This document shows, piece by piece, positions 11,036 to 24,800 of a stretch of DNA of 64,000 nucleotides. Both the position numbers and the translations under genes were made by a program. Source of the stretch: Protonemura montana (Eukaryota; Arthropoda; Insecta; Plecoptera; Nemouridae); the NCBI GenBank assembly GCA_947568835.1, contig OX387611.1, positions 372,001 through 436,000 of the forward strand, in the 5' to 3' direction. The stretch's first letter is position 1. Every line of letters begins with the position of its first letter. The notes beneath the pieces are model-generated. The model worked only from the letters and a program-made list of their open reading frames with translations, searched no databases and was not told the DNA's origin.

Positions 11036-12718
11036 TGCACCGAGCTAACTAGCACCACCATAGCACCAAGCAGTGACCCTGGTATTACTGTCAGTTGCAC
11101 CATGCTAACTAGCACCACTATAGCACCAAGTAGTGACCCTGGTATTACTGTCAGTAGCACCGTGCTAACTAGCACCACCATAGCACCAAGCAGTGACCCT
11201 GGTATTACTGTCAGTAGCACAGTGCTAACCAGCACCACCATAGCACCAAGCAGTGACCCTGGTATTACTGTCAGTAGCACCGTGCTAACTAGCACCACCA
11301 TAGCAGCAAGTAGTGACCCTGGTATTACTGTCAGTAGCACAGTGCTAACCAGCACCACCATAGCACCAAGCAGTGACCCTGGTATTACTGTCAGTAGCAC
11401 CGTGCTAACTAGCACCACCATAGCACCAAGCAGTGACCCTGGTATTACTGTCAGTAGCACCGTGCTAACTAGCACCACCATAGCAGCAAGCAGTGACCCT
11501 GGTATTACTGTCAGTAGCACTGTGCTAACTAGCACCACCATAGCAGCAAGCAGTGACCCTGGTATTACTGTCAGTAGCACCGTTCTAACTAGCACCACCA
11601 TAGCACCAAGCAGTGACCCTGGTATTACTGTCAGTAGCACCGTGCTAACTAGCACCACCATAGCACCAAGCAGTGACCCTGGTATTACTGTCAGTAGCAC
11701 CGTGCTAACTAGCACCACCATAGCACCAAGCAGTGACCCTGGTATTACTGTCAGTAGCACCGTGCTAACTAGCACCACCATAGCACCAAGCAGTGACCCT
11801 GGTATTGCTGTCAGTAGCACCGTGCTAACTAGCACCACCATAGCACCAAGCAGTGACCCTGGTATTACTGTCAGTAGCACCGTGCTAACTAGCACCACCA
11901 TAGCACCAAGTAGTGACCCTGGTATTACTGTCAGTAGCACCATGCTAACTAGCACCACCATAGCACCAAGCAGTGACCCTGGTATTACTGTCAGTAGCAC
12001 CGTGCTAACTAGCACCTCCATAGCACCAAGCAGTGACCCTGGTATTACTGTCAGTAGCACCGTGCTAACTAGCACCACCATAGCACCAAGCAGTGACCCT
12101 GGTATTACTGTCAGTAGCACCGTGCTAACTAGCACCACCATAGCACCAAGCAGTGACCCTGGTATTACTGACAGTAGCACCGTGCTAACTAGCACCACCA
12201 TAGCACCAAGCAGTGACCCTGGTATTACTGTCAGTAGCATCGTGCTAACTAGCACCACCATAGCACCAAGCAGTGACCCTGGTATTACTGTCAGTAGCAC
12301 CGTGCTAACTAGCACCACCATAGCACCAAGCAGTGACCCTGGTATTACTGTCAGTAGCACCGTGCTAACTAGCACCACCATAGCACCAAGCAGTGACCCT
12401 GTTATTACTGTCAGTAGCAGCATGCTAACTAGCACCACCATAGCACCAAGCAGTGACCCTGGTATTACTGACAGTAGCACCGTGCTAACTAGCACCACCA
12501 TAGCACCAAGCAGTGACCCTGGTATTACTGTCAGTAGCATCGTGCTAACTAGCACCACCATAGCACCAAGCAGTGACCCTGGTATTACTGTCAGTAGCAC
12601 CGTGCTAACTAGCACCACCATAGCACCAAGCAGTGACCCTGGTATTACTGTCAGTAGCACCGTGCTAACTAGCACCACCATAGCACCAAGCAGTGACCCT
12701 GGTATGGATGTCAGTAGC
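11036..12718. repeat. 60 bp minisatellite (about 28 units), open on both strands
   Basis: Unit starts GCTAACTAGCACCACCATAG and continues through GTGACCCTGGTATTACTG. The period is a multiple of three, so it leaves a 20-residue repeat open on both strands: a Ser/Thr-rich chain (+) and a hydrophobic chain (-). The + frame ends at the TAG of the exon 1 acceptor and runs into intronic sequence, so it is treated as non-coding. Confidence 0.9.
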
Positions 12719-12751
12719 AGCTCTGACCTCGTGTATTTTTCCCATCTTTAG

Positions 12752-12890
12752 ATGCTGTCCATGATGAACACGTCTGCAAGTCCGTGCAAGCATTTCTACG
12801 AGTTCTCGTGTGGAACTTGGCTCGCTCGGAACCGTTCCCCGAGCTCCGAGCGCAGTTCCTGGAGTCCACAGCTCGAGCAGCAGTTCCGAG
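12752..12890 (+). CDS. M13-like gene, exon 1 of those visible
   Basis: The exon follows a CTTTAG acceptor and ends at a GTTTGT donor, leaving phase 1. It encodes MMNTSASPCKHFYEFSCGTW, the standard start of the M13 ectodomain (family pattern: MNTSVDPCxDFYxFACGGW). The exon happens to begin with ATG. In relatives this stretch is preceded by a conserved C-x(n)-C block and a membrane segment, so I read it as an internal exon and not the true start. Only 139 nt are visible. The preceding intron ends in a 60 bp minisatellite. Confidence 0.87.
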
Positions 12891-15800
12891 GTTTGTCTAA
12901 GCAGTTCTAAGTCTTGCTTCTTATATGTATTCTGTATGGAAAGAGAACACATTATTATATAATATTTAAACCGTCTTGAAAACTTGTTTATAACAATAGG
13001 TACTATATTGTTGTTTTAATCTTTCATTTTCGACATTTTATTAATCGATTTTCCAGTTCCTAAAAGCGTGCAAAGTCCAACACCTGTCAAAATCCTTTGT
13101 GTGATTTTTCAAATAATTTTAACGACATTTGAACACTTTTAACCAGCATAACATAACCCCACTTTTTTCCGACCGTTACGTTGATGTTGTTTTGAACTAA
13201 CATTTCAAGATCTTTGACTCCAGCCTCTTGTCAATAATAAAATATATTTTTGTATGATATTTGATATTTTTTTCATCTAACAATTGTAAGTGGTAAGGAA
13301 CCATTTAATAATAGTTTGGTGAAGTGGTTCAGAGCCGTGGGACTCGAATAACTCTTATTTGACGTTGGATTCGTTGCTGTATTTGGATGAAATCTTATTT
13401 AAATTGCAAACGAATCCAACTTCAAATTAGAGTTATTCGAGTTTGACAGGTTGTGACGTGCTATAGCGTCACTAGAATCAGAGAGACTGTGAGTATTCAC
13501 AGCCTCTTGGTTCTACTCCTTGGAGATCCGTCATTCTCATCAAATACACTGAAATCATTTCAAAAAGCCAGTGTCCAAGTAACTCAATTGGTTAGAGCAA
13601 CACCCACGACAGGTGGAGATCGGGGTCCAATTAGCTCATTTGGTTAGAGTAACACCCGTGACAGGTGGAGATCGGGGTCCAAGTAGCTCAATTGATTAGA
13701 GCAACACCCGCGACAGGTGGAGATCGGGGTCCAAGTAGCTCAATTGGTTAGAGCAACATCCGCGACAGGTGGAGATCGGGGTCCAAGTAGCTCAATTGGT
13801 TAGAGCAACACCTGCGACAGGTGGAGATCGGGGTCCAAGTAGCTCAATTGTTTAGAGCAACTCCGTGACAGGTGGAGATCGGGGTCCAAGTAGCTCAATT
13901 GGTGAGAGCAACACCAGCGACAGGTGGAGATTGGGGTCCAAGTAGCTCAATTGGTTAGAGCAACACCTGCGACAGGTGGAGATCAGGGTTCGAGTCCCCG
14001 TTTAGGCATCAATTTTTGAGACGTTTTTTAATGTTGATAATAACGAGATTGAGTTGTGTGTTTTTCAGAGCGTGAGGCGACACGGTCCCTGATTGCAACT
14101 CTGCAGCACACAAACGACATTTCTTCCGTCCACTGGAAGATCAAGCAACTTTACGAGTCGTGTATGGCCCTAGAGTATATTGACACCGACAAAGAACGGC
14201 CGCTCAGAAAAGTCATCAATGAACTCGGTAAGTCTTTTCCTGAGGGCATAATCGAGATGTATATGTAGTGGTCAATGCACGCGGGTGTACGCAGTCCACC
14301 CAGTGATGTAGTGGTCAATGCACGCGGGTGTACGCAGTCCACCCAGTGATGTAGTGGTCAATGCATGCGGGTGTACGCAGTCCACCCAGTGATGTAGTGG
14401 TCAATGCACGCGGGTGTACGCAGTCTACCCAGTGATGTAGTGGTCAATGCACGCGGGTGTACGCAGTCCACTCAGTAATGTAGTGGTCAATGAATGCGGG
14501 TGTACGCAGTCCACCCAGTAATGTAGTGGTCAATGCACGCGGTTGTACGCAGTCCGCCCAGTAATGTAGTGGTCAATGCACGCGGTTGTACGCAGTCCAC
14601 ACAGAGATGTAGTGGTCAATGCACGCGGGTGTACGCAGTCCACCCAGTGATGTAGTGGTCAATGCACGCAGGTGTACGCAGTCCACCCAGTGATGTAGTG
14701 GTCAATGCACGCAGGTGTACGCAGTCCACCCAGTGATGTAGTGGTCAATGCACGCGGGTGTACGCAGTCCACCCAGTAATGTAGTGGTCAATGCACGCGG
14801 GTGTACGCAGTCCACCCAGTGATGTAGTGGTCAATGCACGCAGGTGTACGCAGTCCACCCAGTGATGTAGTGGTCAATGCACGCGGGTGTACGCAGTCTA
14901 CCCAGTGATGTAGTGGTCAATACTCGCGGTGTACGCAGTCCACCCAGTGATGTAGTGGGCAATGCACGCGGGTGTACGCAGTCCACTCAGTGATGCAGTG
15001 GTTAATGCACGCGGGTGTACGCAGTCCACTCAGTGATGTAGTGGTTAATGCACGCGGGTGTACGCAGTCTACCCAGTGATGTAGTGGTCAATGCACGCGG
15101 GTGTACGCAGTCCACCCAGTGATGTAGTGGTCAATGCACGCGGGTGTACGCAGTCCACCCAGTGATGTAGTGGTCAATGCACGCGGGTGTACGCAGTCCA
15201 CCCAGTGATGTAGTGGTCAATGCACGCGGGTGTACGCAGTCCACCCAGTGATGTAGTGGTCAATGCACGCGGGTGTACGCAGTCCACTCAGTGATGTAGT
15301 GGTCAATGCACGCGGGTGTACGCAGTCCACCCAGTGATGTAGTGGTCAATGCAAGCGGGTGTACGCAGTCCACCCAGTGATGTAGTGGTCAATGCAAGCG
15401 GGTGTACGCAGTCCACCCAGTGATGTAGTGGTCAATGTTCTATGTTGGTAACATGTCCTGGCATTGCTAAGTTTTCCCAACCTAACCTAACCTAACCTAA
15501 CCTAACCTAACTCTCCCGGACGTTTGTTCTGCCAGGCGGCTGGTACGTTCTGCGGGAGTTCTCGGTGCTGTCTTGGGACTACAAGAGAACATTGGAACAG
15601 CTTCACTCCCAGCACGGCGTCGAGCCGTTCTTCAAAGTGGAAGTAGTTCCTGACTCCCGGTTTCAGAACCAGATCGCCGGGGAGAAGGGTTATGTCATTC
15701 AGGTGAGACTCTTTTGCTTGGTAACTGTCATTTTTATGCAAATTAACACTGATATTAACATGGATAATAACATGGATATTAGTATCCATTATATGACAGG

Positions 15801-18800
15801 TGTTTGCAGCCCTTTAATTGGCTGTAAACATGTTAGGATTGTAGCTTGTTGCTATGGTGATTCTAAGCTTGCAATGCCAGAGTATCCGAAATATTTCAAT
15901 CAGAATAAATGAGAGGAAAACTTATCCAAGGTGCAATTGTAGCAACTTTCAGAAGCTTTTATTTCTTCTCAACTTCAACTCCATCTCGTGGTCGGCACAA
16001 ATCAGTTTTCCTACTTTTCGAATCGTCGGTGGACGTTACTGGGATATTGGCTCAAACAAAAAAAAAAAGTATTTTAAGCCTGGAAAAGTTGAACCCTCTG
16101 CATTTATCAGCAAATAAATCGGATTTTATAAAAAAAAAACCGGGTGTAGCTGTATCTTATTGATACGGCCGATATTGAAGCGTGACTACGTTCAACTACC
16201 GCGTAGGTACGTAGGTCAACTACAGTACTGACCAAACTTCACATGCAAGTTTTACATCTCTCTTTATTTGGGTTGTGTTTTCATATCTAATTTACATGCT
16301 GAAGGACTTTACAGATTGGGATGGAAGTGTCATCTTGCGATATATATATTTTATTTTGCATTAGTCTAATGACGAGTGCTAAAAACGCCGCCTCCTCTCA
16401 CGCCTCCAATATTTAGTTGATCGAAAATAAAAAAAAAATTACTTTTAGAGAATTGTCTGAACTATTGAATGATAATAAACCACATTCTGTTCTTTGTTTC
16501 CTGTAGGCTGTAGGGGTTGTTACACATTTGCCATTTTGGAGAGCAAATCCGTACATGCCTCCCCATATAATGCGCTTTAACACGTAGTCACGTCAAAAAC
16601 AATGACAGAAATGATCGAGTTCGTCGTCTTGTTGTTCATTATAAGCTTGCTGTTGTTCTGTGCAGATAAGTCCATCGGGGCTGGGATTCCCGGACAGAAG
16701 TTTCTACTACAGGCATCCAGAGTCGCCCGTGATAGCAGCTTACAAGCGCTACCTGAAGGACGTAGTACAGGTATAACACTCTCAAGATTAAAGATTCCAG
16801 TGTACAAAACTAAATGAAATTAATTCCATCAAGATGAGGTCTACGGGTCTTGTCCTAGCTAGAAAATTGTTACCTTCTCTGTTTGTTTATTTATTTATTT
16901 GTTGCCAACTGACAAAATACATTGTTTTTGTATGGGCCATAGGAACTAGAGATTTAGGAAATGTAACATAGTAACTTTTAATATAATGTTATGACTATAA
17001 AATATAGTATTTGAAATAAGATAATAGTTTATATTGTAAAGTGACTAACATTTTTAATAATAATTATAATTGCACAAAAGTTAGGGAAAGCATTAGGGTA
17101 GAGGGGCCAGGAGTTCTTTATTGGTAGTGGAGGTGAGGTATTCCTCGAGACTGTAGAAGGGGTTTTGGATGAGGAAGTTTTTAAGGGAAGTGTCAAAGGA
17201 GCTGCGTTTGGTGGAGTTTTTGATGTGGGGTGGGAGGTGATTATAAATTTGGGCACAGGTGTGAGAGGGGCAGTGAGTGAAAAGGGTGGTGCGGTGTGGG
17301 ACAGTGCGAATTTCCTTTCTTTGTCTGGTTTCGCGTGTGTGGATGGAGGAGTTTAGTGGGAATAGGTGGGGGTGGGAACGGACAAGGGTGCTTGCTATTT
17401 GGATAAGGGTGCATGTGAGGGTTAGGATTTGATGGGCGATGAAGTGGGGCTTACAGGTCTTCCGGCGGGATAATCCGGCAATGATATGTATTGCCTGTTT
17501 TTGGGCAATGAAGATTCTATGGGCGGGGGGGGGAGGTGCCCCAAAAGAGAATATCACCAGCCTATTTTTGAAGGCAGGACAATCTTTAGCTTTTTTACTT
17601 GCTCCTGGTAGCTTGATGTTAATACTTCATCTGAACCTAAATAACTTGCCCCTGATTTTCTCGACTAAACTTCTTGTCTCCCACTTTGCAAGGCACTGGG
17701 AGCTACTTCTGTGGACGCCAACACATTCGGAGTCGACATGTTCCACTTCGAGAAGCGGATTGCGGAGATCACACCAGAAGCTGCTGAGCTGGAGGACCCC
17801 ATGGCAACCTACAACCCAAAGACACTTTCAGAGCTCAAGATTATAGCTCCATCTGTAAGTAGAGCTCAATAGTGTCACAGAGACAGTCAATAGACCAGTG
17901 TCACAGAGACAGCCAATAGACCAGTATCACAGAGACAGCCAATAGACCAGTGTCACAGAGACAGTCAATAGACCAGTGTCACAGAGACAGCCAATAGACC
18001 AGTGTCACAGAGACAGCCAATAGACCAGTGTCACAGAGACAGTCAATAGACCAGTGTCACAGAGACAGCCAATAGACCAGTGTCACAGAGACAGTCAATA
18101 GACCAGTGTCACAGAGACAGTCAATAGACCAGTGTCACAGAGACAACCAATAGACCAGTGTCACAGAGACAGTCAATAGACCAGTGTCACAGAGACAGCC
18201 AATAGACCAGTGTCACAGAGACAGTCAATAGACCAGTGTCACAGAGACAGCCAATAGACCAGTGTCACAGAGACAGTCAATAGACCAGTGTCACAGAGAC
18301 AGCCAATAGACCAGTGTCATAGAGACAGTCAATAGACCAGTGTCACAGAGACAGTCAATAGACCAGTGTCACAGAGACAGCCAATAGACCAGTGTCACAG
18401 AGACAGTCAATAGACCAGTGTCACAGAGACAGTCAATAGACCAGTGTCACAGAGACAGTCAATAGACCAGTGTCACAGAGACAGCCAATAGACCAGTGTC
18501 ACAGAGAAAGTCAATAGACCAGAGTCACAGAGACAGCCAATAGACCAGTGTCACAGAGACAGCCAATAGACCAGTGTCACAGAGAAAGTCAATAGACCAG
18601 AGTCACAGAGACAGCCAATAGACCAGTGTCACAGAGACAGCCAATAGACCAGTGTCACAGAGACAGCCAATAGACCAGTGTCACAGAGACAGCCAATAGA
18701 CCAGTGTCACAGAGACAGCAAATAGACCAGTGTCACAGAGACAGTCAATAGACCAGTGTCATAGAGACAGCCAATAGACCAGTGACACAGAGACAGTCAA

Positions 18801-21800
18801 TAGACCAGTGTCACAGAGACAGCCAATAGACCAGTGTCACAGAGACAGCCAATAGACCAGTGTCACAGAGACAGCCAATAGACCAGTGTCACAGAGACAG
18901 TCAATAGACCAGTGTCACAGAGACAGCCAATAGACCACTGTCACAGAGACAAACAATAGACCAGTGTCACAGAGACAGTCAATAGACCAGTGTCACAGAG
19001 ACAGCCAATAGACCAGTGTCACAGAGACAGCCAATAGACCAGTGTCACAGAGACAGTCAATAGACCAGTGTCACAGAGACAGCTAATAGCCCAGTGCCAC
19101 AGAGACAGCCAATAGACCAGTGTCACAGAGACAGTCAATAGACCAGTGTCACAGAGACAGTCAATAGACCAGTGTCACAGAGACAGTCAATAGACCAGTG
19201 TCACAGAGACAGCCAATAGACCAGTGTCACAGAGACAGCCAATAGACCAGTGTCACAGAGACAGTCAATAGACCAGTGTCACAGAGACAGCCAATAGACC
19301 AGTGTCATAGAGACAGCCAATAGACCAGTGTCACAGAGACAGCCAATAGACCAGTGTCACAGAGACAGCCAATAGACCAGTGTCACAGAGACAGTCAATA
19401 GACCAGTGTCACAGAGACAGTCAATACACCAGTGTCACAGAGACAGTCAATAGACCAGTGTCACAGAGACAGTCAATAGACCAGTGTCAAAAAAACAAGG
19501 CTAAGCGGTGGCTGGTCCTTGGTGCTGTTGGACAGGAGCAGCCAACACAGTGTGTCAAAGTGACAAGGCTAAGCGGTGGCCGGTCCTTGGTGCTGTTGGA
19601 CAGGAGCAGCCAACACAGTGTGTCAAAGTGACAAGGCTAAGTGGTGGCTGGTCCTTGGTGCTGTTGGACAGGAGCAGCCAACACAGTGTGTCAAAGTGAC
19701 AAGGCTAAGTGGTGGCTGGTCCTTGGTGCTGTTGGACAGGAGCAGCCAACACAGTGTGTCAAAGTGACAAGGCTAAGCGGTGGCCGGTCCTTGGTGCTGT
19801 TGGACAGGAGCAGCCAACACAGCGTGTCAAAGTGACAAGGCTAAGCGGTGGCCGGTCCTCGGTGCTGTTGGACAGGAGTAGCCAACACAGTGTGTCAAAG
19901 AGACAAAGCTAAGCGGTGGCCGGTCCTTGGTGCTGTTGGACAGGAGCAGCCAACACAGTGTGTCAAAGAGACAAGGCTAAGCGGTGGCCGGTCCTTGGTG
20001 CTGTTGGAATGGAGCAGGCTGCTTGCCGGCACCGGGTTCACTGTCTTGTGTCCCACAGATACCGCTGCACGAGATCCTCGTGGCCAAGTTCCCGAAGGCC
20101 AACATCGACGACAGCACCAAGATCATCGTGACGTCGCCAGCGTACCTTGGCAACATCTCACTCATTATCTCCACAACGGATCGGAGGCAAGTCTTGCTGG
20201 AGCTTTCATCACTTTGACTTGATTCAAATAACTACAAATATAACACATACATATTTTGTATGTATGTTTCTTCGCATTCTAGAAGCCAAATGTCAGATGT
20301 GATTTGAACCAAAATTGTGGAGCACATTTTTGTTTTCTTGACTTAACATTACAAAAAACTTAAATAAAACTTAAATAGTTGTGTTACTAGGATGAAATCT
20401 TATTTATATTGCAAACGCTTGCAATGCGCGGGGCATTTTATTATTTATAACACTATAACCGTCTCAAAAATTGATCCCCAAACGGGGACTCGAACCCCGA
20501 TCACCACCTGTCGCGGGTGTTGCTCTAACCAATTGAGCTACTTGGACCCCGATCTCCACCTGTCGCGGGTGGTGCTCTAACCAATTAAGCTACTGGGACA
20601 CTTGCTTTTTGAGACAATTTTAGTGTATTTGATGAGAATGACGGATCTTCAAGGAGTAGAACCAAGAGGCTGTGAATACTCACAGTCTCTCTGATTCTAG
20701 TGACGCTATAGCACGTCACAACCTGTCAAACTCAAATAACTTCAATTTTAATTTGGATTCGTTGTTGTATTAGGATGAAATTTGATTTAAATTGTATAAA
20801 TTAACTTTTTTCATTGTTTTTACATTGCAATTACATTGTTAGGCTAGAATTCACAGGCACTGTTTCCATAGCAACATTTTTGCAAAACAAATTTGAATCA
20901 AAATCTAACAAACAGAAAGTTACGAAAGGAAGAAGAACCAACAGAAAGAAAGATGCTTCTTGTGTTGACATATTTCTCTCTTCATCATCTCAAAATATTG
21001 CCACGCTTATCTTTCAATGCAATTCGAATTGCCTTTGCAAAACCTTCTTTCAACCCAACCTGTTCCAATTGAACTTTACATAACCTATTCAGAAAGCTTG
21101 AAGTGATGTGTTATTAATGCTAGCGTTGTTTCCTCCCAGCAGCAGTTTGAACAGCTACCTGATGTGGCAGCTGACTGCATCGTACCTGCCCTACCTGTCG
21201 CAGGACTACCAGGACATACTCAATGCTTACCTCAAGGAAACTACAGGTAATATTATCTCAGCATCTCCATGGCTCCCAAACGTTGAATCTACCATTGAAC
21301 CTCCTATGCTAGACCATGATATACCCGTGGTAACATAAGATAGCAGAATTGAGATGCTCTGGCAGGCGATCTCAGCATCTCCATGGCTACCAAACGTTGA
21401 ATCTACCATTGAACCTCCTATGCTAGACCATGATATACCCATGGTAACATAAGATAGCAGAATTGAGAAGCTCTGTCAGGCGATCTCAGTATCTCCATGG
21501 CTACCAAACGTTGAATCTACCATTGAACCTCCTATGCTAGGCCATGATATACCCGTGGTAACATAAGATAGCAGAATTGAGAAGCTCTGTCAGGCGATCT
21601 CAGCATCTCCATGGCTACCAAACGTTGAATCTACCATTGAACCTCCTATGCTAGGCCATGATATACCCGTGGTAACATAAGATAGCAGAATTGAGAAGCT
21701 CTGTCAGGCGATCTCAGCATCTCCATGGCTACCAAACGTTGAATCTACCATTGAACCTCCTATGCTAGACCATGATATACCCATGGTAACATAAGATAGC

Positions 21801-24800
21801 AGAATTGAGAAGCTCTGTCAGGCGATCTCAGCATCTCCATGGCTACCAAACGTTGAATCTACCATTGAACCTCCTATGCTAGGCCATGATATACCCGTGG
21901 TAACATAAGATAGCAGAATTGAGAAGCTCTGTCAGGTGATCTCAGCATCTCCATGGCTACCAAACGTTGAATCTACCATTGAACCTCCTATGCTAGGCCA
22001 TGATATACCCATGGTAACATAAGATAGCAGAATTGAGAAGCTCTGTCAGGCGATCTCAGTATCTCCGTGGCTACCAAACGTTGAATCTACCATAGAACCT
22101 CCTATGCTAGGCCATGATATACCCGTGGTAACATAAGATAGCAGAATTGAGAAGCTCTGTCAGGGGATCTCAGCATCTCCATGGCTACCAAACGTTGAAT
22201 CTACCATTGAACCTCCTATGCTAGGTCATGATATACCTGTGGTAACATAAGATAGCAGAATTGAGAAGCTCTGTCAGGTGATCTCAGCATCTCCATGGCT
22301 ACCAAACGTTGAATCTACCATTGAACCTCCTAAGCTAGGCCATGATATACCCATGGTAACATAAGATAGCAGAATTGAGAAGCTCTGTCAGGTGATCTCA
22401 GCATCTCCATGGCTACCAAACGTTGAATCTACCATTGAACCTCCTATGCTTGGCCATGATATACCCATGGTAACATAAGATAGCAGAATTGAGAAGCTCT
22501 GTCAGGGGATCTCAGCATCTCCATGGCTACCAAACGTTGAATCTACCATTGAACCTCCTATGCTAGGCCATGATATACCCATGGTAACATAAGATAGCAG
22601 AATTGAGAAGCTCTGTCAGGTGATCTCAGCATCTCCATGGCTACCAAACGTTGAATCTACCATTGAACCTCCTATGCTAGGCCATGATATACCCGTGGTA
22701 ACATAAGATAGCAGAATTGAGAAGCTCTGTCAGGCCATCTCAGCATCTCCATGGCTACCAAACGTTGAATCTACCATTGAACCTCCTATGCTAGGCCATG
22801 ATATACCCGTGGTAACATAAGATAGCAGAATTGAGAAGCTCTGTCATGCGATCTCAGCATCTCCATGGCTACCAAACGTTGAATCTACCATTGAACCTCC
22901 TATGCTAGGCCATGATATACCCGTGGTAACATAAGATAGCAGAATTGAGAAGCTCTGTCATGCGATCTCAGCATCTCCATGGCTACCAAACGTTGAATCT
23001 ACCATTGAACCTCCTATGCTAGGCCATGATATACCCGTGGTAACATAAGATAGCAGAATTGAGAAGCTCTGTCAGGTGATCTCAGCATCTCCATGGCTAC
23101 CAAACGTTGAATCTACCATTGAACCTCCTATGCTAGGCCATGATATACCCGTGGTAACATAAGATAGCAGAATTGAGAAGCTCAGTCAGGAGATCTCAGC
23201 ATCTCCATGGCTACCAAACGTTGAATCTACCATTGAACCTCCTATGCTAGGCCATGATATACTCGTGGTAACATAAGATAGCAGAATTGAGAAGCTCTGT
23301 CACGCGATCTTAGCATCTCCATGGCTACCAAACGTTGAATCTACCATTGAACCTCCTATGCCAGGCCATGATATACCCGTGGTAACATAAGATAGCAGAA
23401 TTGAGAAGCTCTGTCAGGCGATCTCAGCATCTCCATGGCTACCAAACGTTGAATCTACCATTGAACCTCCTATGCTAGACCATGATATACCCGTGGTAAC
23501 ATAAGATAGCAGAATTGAGAAGCTCTGTCAGGCGATCTCAGCATCTCCATGGCTACCAAATGTTGAATCTACCATTGAACCTCCTATGCTAGGCCATGAT
23601 ATACCCGTGGAAACATAAGATAGCAGAATTGAGAAGCTCTGTCAGGCGATCTTAGCATCTCCATGGCTACCAAACGTTGAATCTACCATTGAACCTCCTA
23701 TGCCAGGCCATGATGTACCCGTGGTAACATAAGATAGCAGAATTGAGAAGCTCTGTCAGGCGATCTTAGCATCTCCATGGCTACCAAACGTTGAATCTAC
23801 CATTGAACCTCCTATGCTAGGCCATGATATACCCGTGGTTACATAAGATAGCAGAATTGAGAAGCTCTGTCAGGCGATCTGTAAGAGATGTGTTGGTGGT
23901 CCCAGGAGCTCGTCATGGAGTTCCTCGCTGGGAGTTCTGTGTCTCAACGGCCGAGCGGTTCATGGGCTTTGCGTTGGCTGCCCTGCGAGAACGCTCAACA
24001 TCGCAATCAACGCGAGACAAGAGCAACGATGTCGTGAACGAGATGTTCGAGACTATCCGGTCCTCGGTGGAGACGGCCGTCAAGCAAACATCGTGGCTGG
24101 GGGAGGAGCTGAAAGATCAAGCACTTGACAAGGTCTGTAGTTGAACATATATACTTCCCACTGATGCTCTGTAGTTGAACATATATACTTCCCACTGATG
24201 CTCTGTAGTTGAACATATATACTTCCCACTGATGCTCTGTAGTTGAACATATGTACTTCCCACTGATGCTCTGTAGTTGAACATATATACTTCCCACTGA
24301 TGCTCTGTAGTTGAACATATATACTTCCCACTGATGCTCTGTAGTTGAACATATATACTTCCCACTGATGCTCTGTAGTTGAACATATACACTTCCCACT
24401 GATGCTCTGTAGTTGAACATATATACTTCCCACTGATGCTCTGTAGTTGAACATATATACTTCCCACTGATGCTCTGTAGTTGAACATATATACTTCCCC
24501 CTTATGCTCTGTAGTTGAACATATATACTTCCCACTGATGCTCTGTAGTTGAACATATATACTTCCCACTGATGTTCTGTAGTTGAACATATATACTTTT
24601 CACTGATGCTCTGTAGTTGAACATATATACTTCCCACTGATTCTCTGTAGTTGAACATATATACTTCCCACTGATGCTCTGTAGTTGAACATATATACTT
24701 CCCACTGATGCTCTGTAGTTGAACATATATACTTCCCACTGATGCTCTGTAGTTGAACATATATACTTCCCACTGATGCTCTGTAGTTGAACATATATAC

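Noticed and set aside
10870-12751. Two 600-codon antiparallel ORFs
   Set aside because: Both are translations of one 60 bp array. Being open on both strands with equal ease is expected for a stop-free unit of length divisible by three, and the + frame lies in an intron of the M13-like gene.
12752-12754. ATG at the start of exon 1 as the true translation start
   Set aside because: It follows an acceptor site, and M13 proteins have a membrane anchor or signal plus conserved cysteines before this point. The start is more likely in an upstream exon.
12665-12952. 95-codon minus-strand ORF opposite exon 1
   Set aside because: It is the antisense shadow of the M13 exon; the + strand carries the family motif and splice sites.
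19380-20222. Overlapping 60-124 codon + frames with SGGRSLVLLDRSSQHS repeats
   Set aside because: Translations of the 68 bp intronic array; the last of them runs into exon 6 in the wrong frame.
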